From Armatimonadetes bacterium RBG_19FT_COMBO_69_19 (lineage in GTDB: Bacteria > Sysuimicrobiota > Sysuimicrobiia > Sysuimicrobiales > Kaftiobacteriaceae), in NCBI GenBank assembly GCA_001768125.1, contig MENB01000137.1, positions 1,952-8,787 on the forward strand: 6,836 bases of DNA, read 5' to 3'. Position 1 is the first letter of the stretch. Each line of letters starts with the position of its first letter. A program made the position numbers and the translations under genes. Of the stretch, positions 6,514 through 6,836 are shown one piece after another. The notes under the pieces are model-generated. The model saw only the letters and a program-made list of their open reading frames with translations. It did no database searches and had not been told where the DNA came from.

Positions 6514-6543
6514 TTGACACGCGCCATCAGGAATCCCTAGAAT
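6514..6543 (+). promoter_or_regulatory. Near-consensus sigma-70 promoter of the HesB/IscA gene
   Basis: A perfect TTGACA (6514-6519) is followed after 18 bases by TAGAAT (6538-6543), five of six for the -10 box. It lies in the 50-base gap after the cupin stop. The -10 ends only nine bases before the ATG at 6553, so the start of transcription would fall at about 6549-6553 and leave almost no leader. Confidence 0.7.
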
Positions 6544-6552
6544 GGAGGAGCC

Positions 6553-6836
6553 ATGATCACCATCACCGACGCCGCCACCGTCAAGCTCCGCGAGCTGATC
6601 AGCAGCCAGGAGCAGCCGGACCTTTACCTCCGCCTGTTCATCGCCCCCGGCGGCTGCGAAGGCTTTTCCTACGGCATGGCGTTCGACTCCGAGCGGCACG
6701 ACGACGACGCGGTGATCGAGCGCGGCGGCGTGCGCGTTCTGGTGGACGCGACGAGCGGGCCCCACGTTGCGGGCGCGCAGATCGACTACATCAAGTCCCA
6801 GATGGGCGAGGGGTTCACCGTGCGCAACCCCAACGC
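6553..6836 (+). CDS. HesB/IscA-family (A-type) iron-sulfur carrier, 3' end cut by window edge
   Basis: Carries or delivers iron-sulfur clusters to target proteins in the cytoplasm. The 94 complete codons visible cover most of a family that is normally about 105-120 residues. Typical features are the opening MITITDAA and the helix VKLREL. GGCEG at 33-37 carries the first conserved cluster-binding cysteine, Cys35. VDATSGPHVAGAQIDYI (64-80) and GFTVRNPN (87-94) follow. The expected CGCG-type motif with the other two cysteines would lie just past the right edge, so I cannot tell whether it is intact. GGAGGAG (6544-6550) lies close before the ATG, but the strong promoter next to it implies transcription starting at or within that site. 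Subtype (IscA, ErpA or SufA) cannot be resolved. It has its own promoter and is probably independent of the cupin operon, though read-through is possible. Confidence 0.93.
   Translation, partial: MITITDAATVKLRELISSQEQPDLYLRLFIAPGGCEGFSYGMAFDSERHDDDAVIERGGVRVLVDATSGPHVAGAQIDYIKSQMGEGFTVRNPN

Overview
The window is a very GC-rich (by eye about two-thirds or more G+C), densely coded stretch of a bacterial chromosome. Codon third positions are almost always G or C, and this produces many long open frames in the wrong frames. I cannot name the species. The FprA-type reductase and the MoeZ-like E1-rhodanese enzyme both resemble actinobacterial proteins, but such genes also occur in GC-rich uncultured lineages, so an actinobacterium or another GC-rich soil or subsurface bacterium is only an inference. 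There are no tRNA or rRNA genes, CRISPR arrays, insertion sequences or phage genes.

Layout. Minus strand, 1-1743: a two-gene operon read right to left, with a small CBS-pair protein first and then a ferredoxin/adrenodoxin-type NADP reductase. They are joined by an ATGA stop/start overlap, and the reductase runs off the left edge. Positions 1744-1893 form a divergent intergenic region. Plus strand, 1894-2553: a small exported protein of unknown function, followed by a strong hairpin (2577-2613) that looks like its terminator. The right arm of the hairpin nearly touches an extended -10 promoter (2621-2629) for the next operon.

Plus strand, 2674-6502: a tight four-gene operon. It holds an E1-like sulfur-carrier adenylyltransferase fused to a rhodanese domain, two different zinc-dependent medium-chain dehydrogenases (24-bp gap, then 10-bp overlap), and a cupin (4-bp GTGA overlap). 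Plus strand, 6553-6836: the start of a HesB/IscA-type iron-sulfur carrier with its own near-consensus promoter. That promoter lies so close to the ATG that the mRNA would have almost no leader.

How they may work together. The two ends concern electron transfer and Fe-S biogenesis (NADPH-ferredoxin reductase; A-type Fe-S carrier), and the E1-rhodanese protein handles sulfur. The paired dehydrogenases plus cupin look like a small-molecule redox module. The first dehydrogenase has Gly-Arg-Arg where NAD enzymes carry an acidic residue, and the second keeps the Asp. This suggests NADP use by one and NAD use by the other, so an oxidise-then-reduce conversion of one alcohol is possible. The substrate cannot be read from the sequence. 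No single gene here is of an unknown type except the exported protein; the unusual part is the combination in the four-gene operon.
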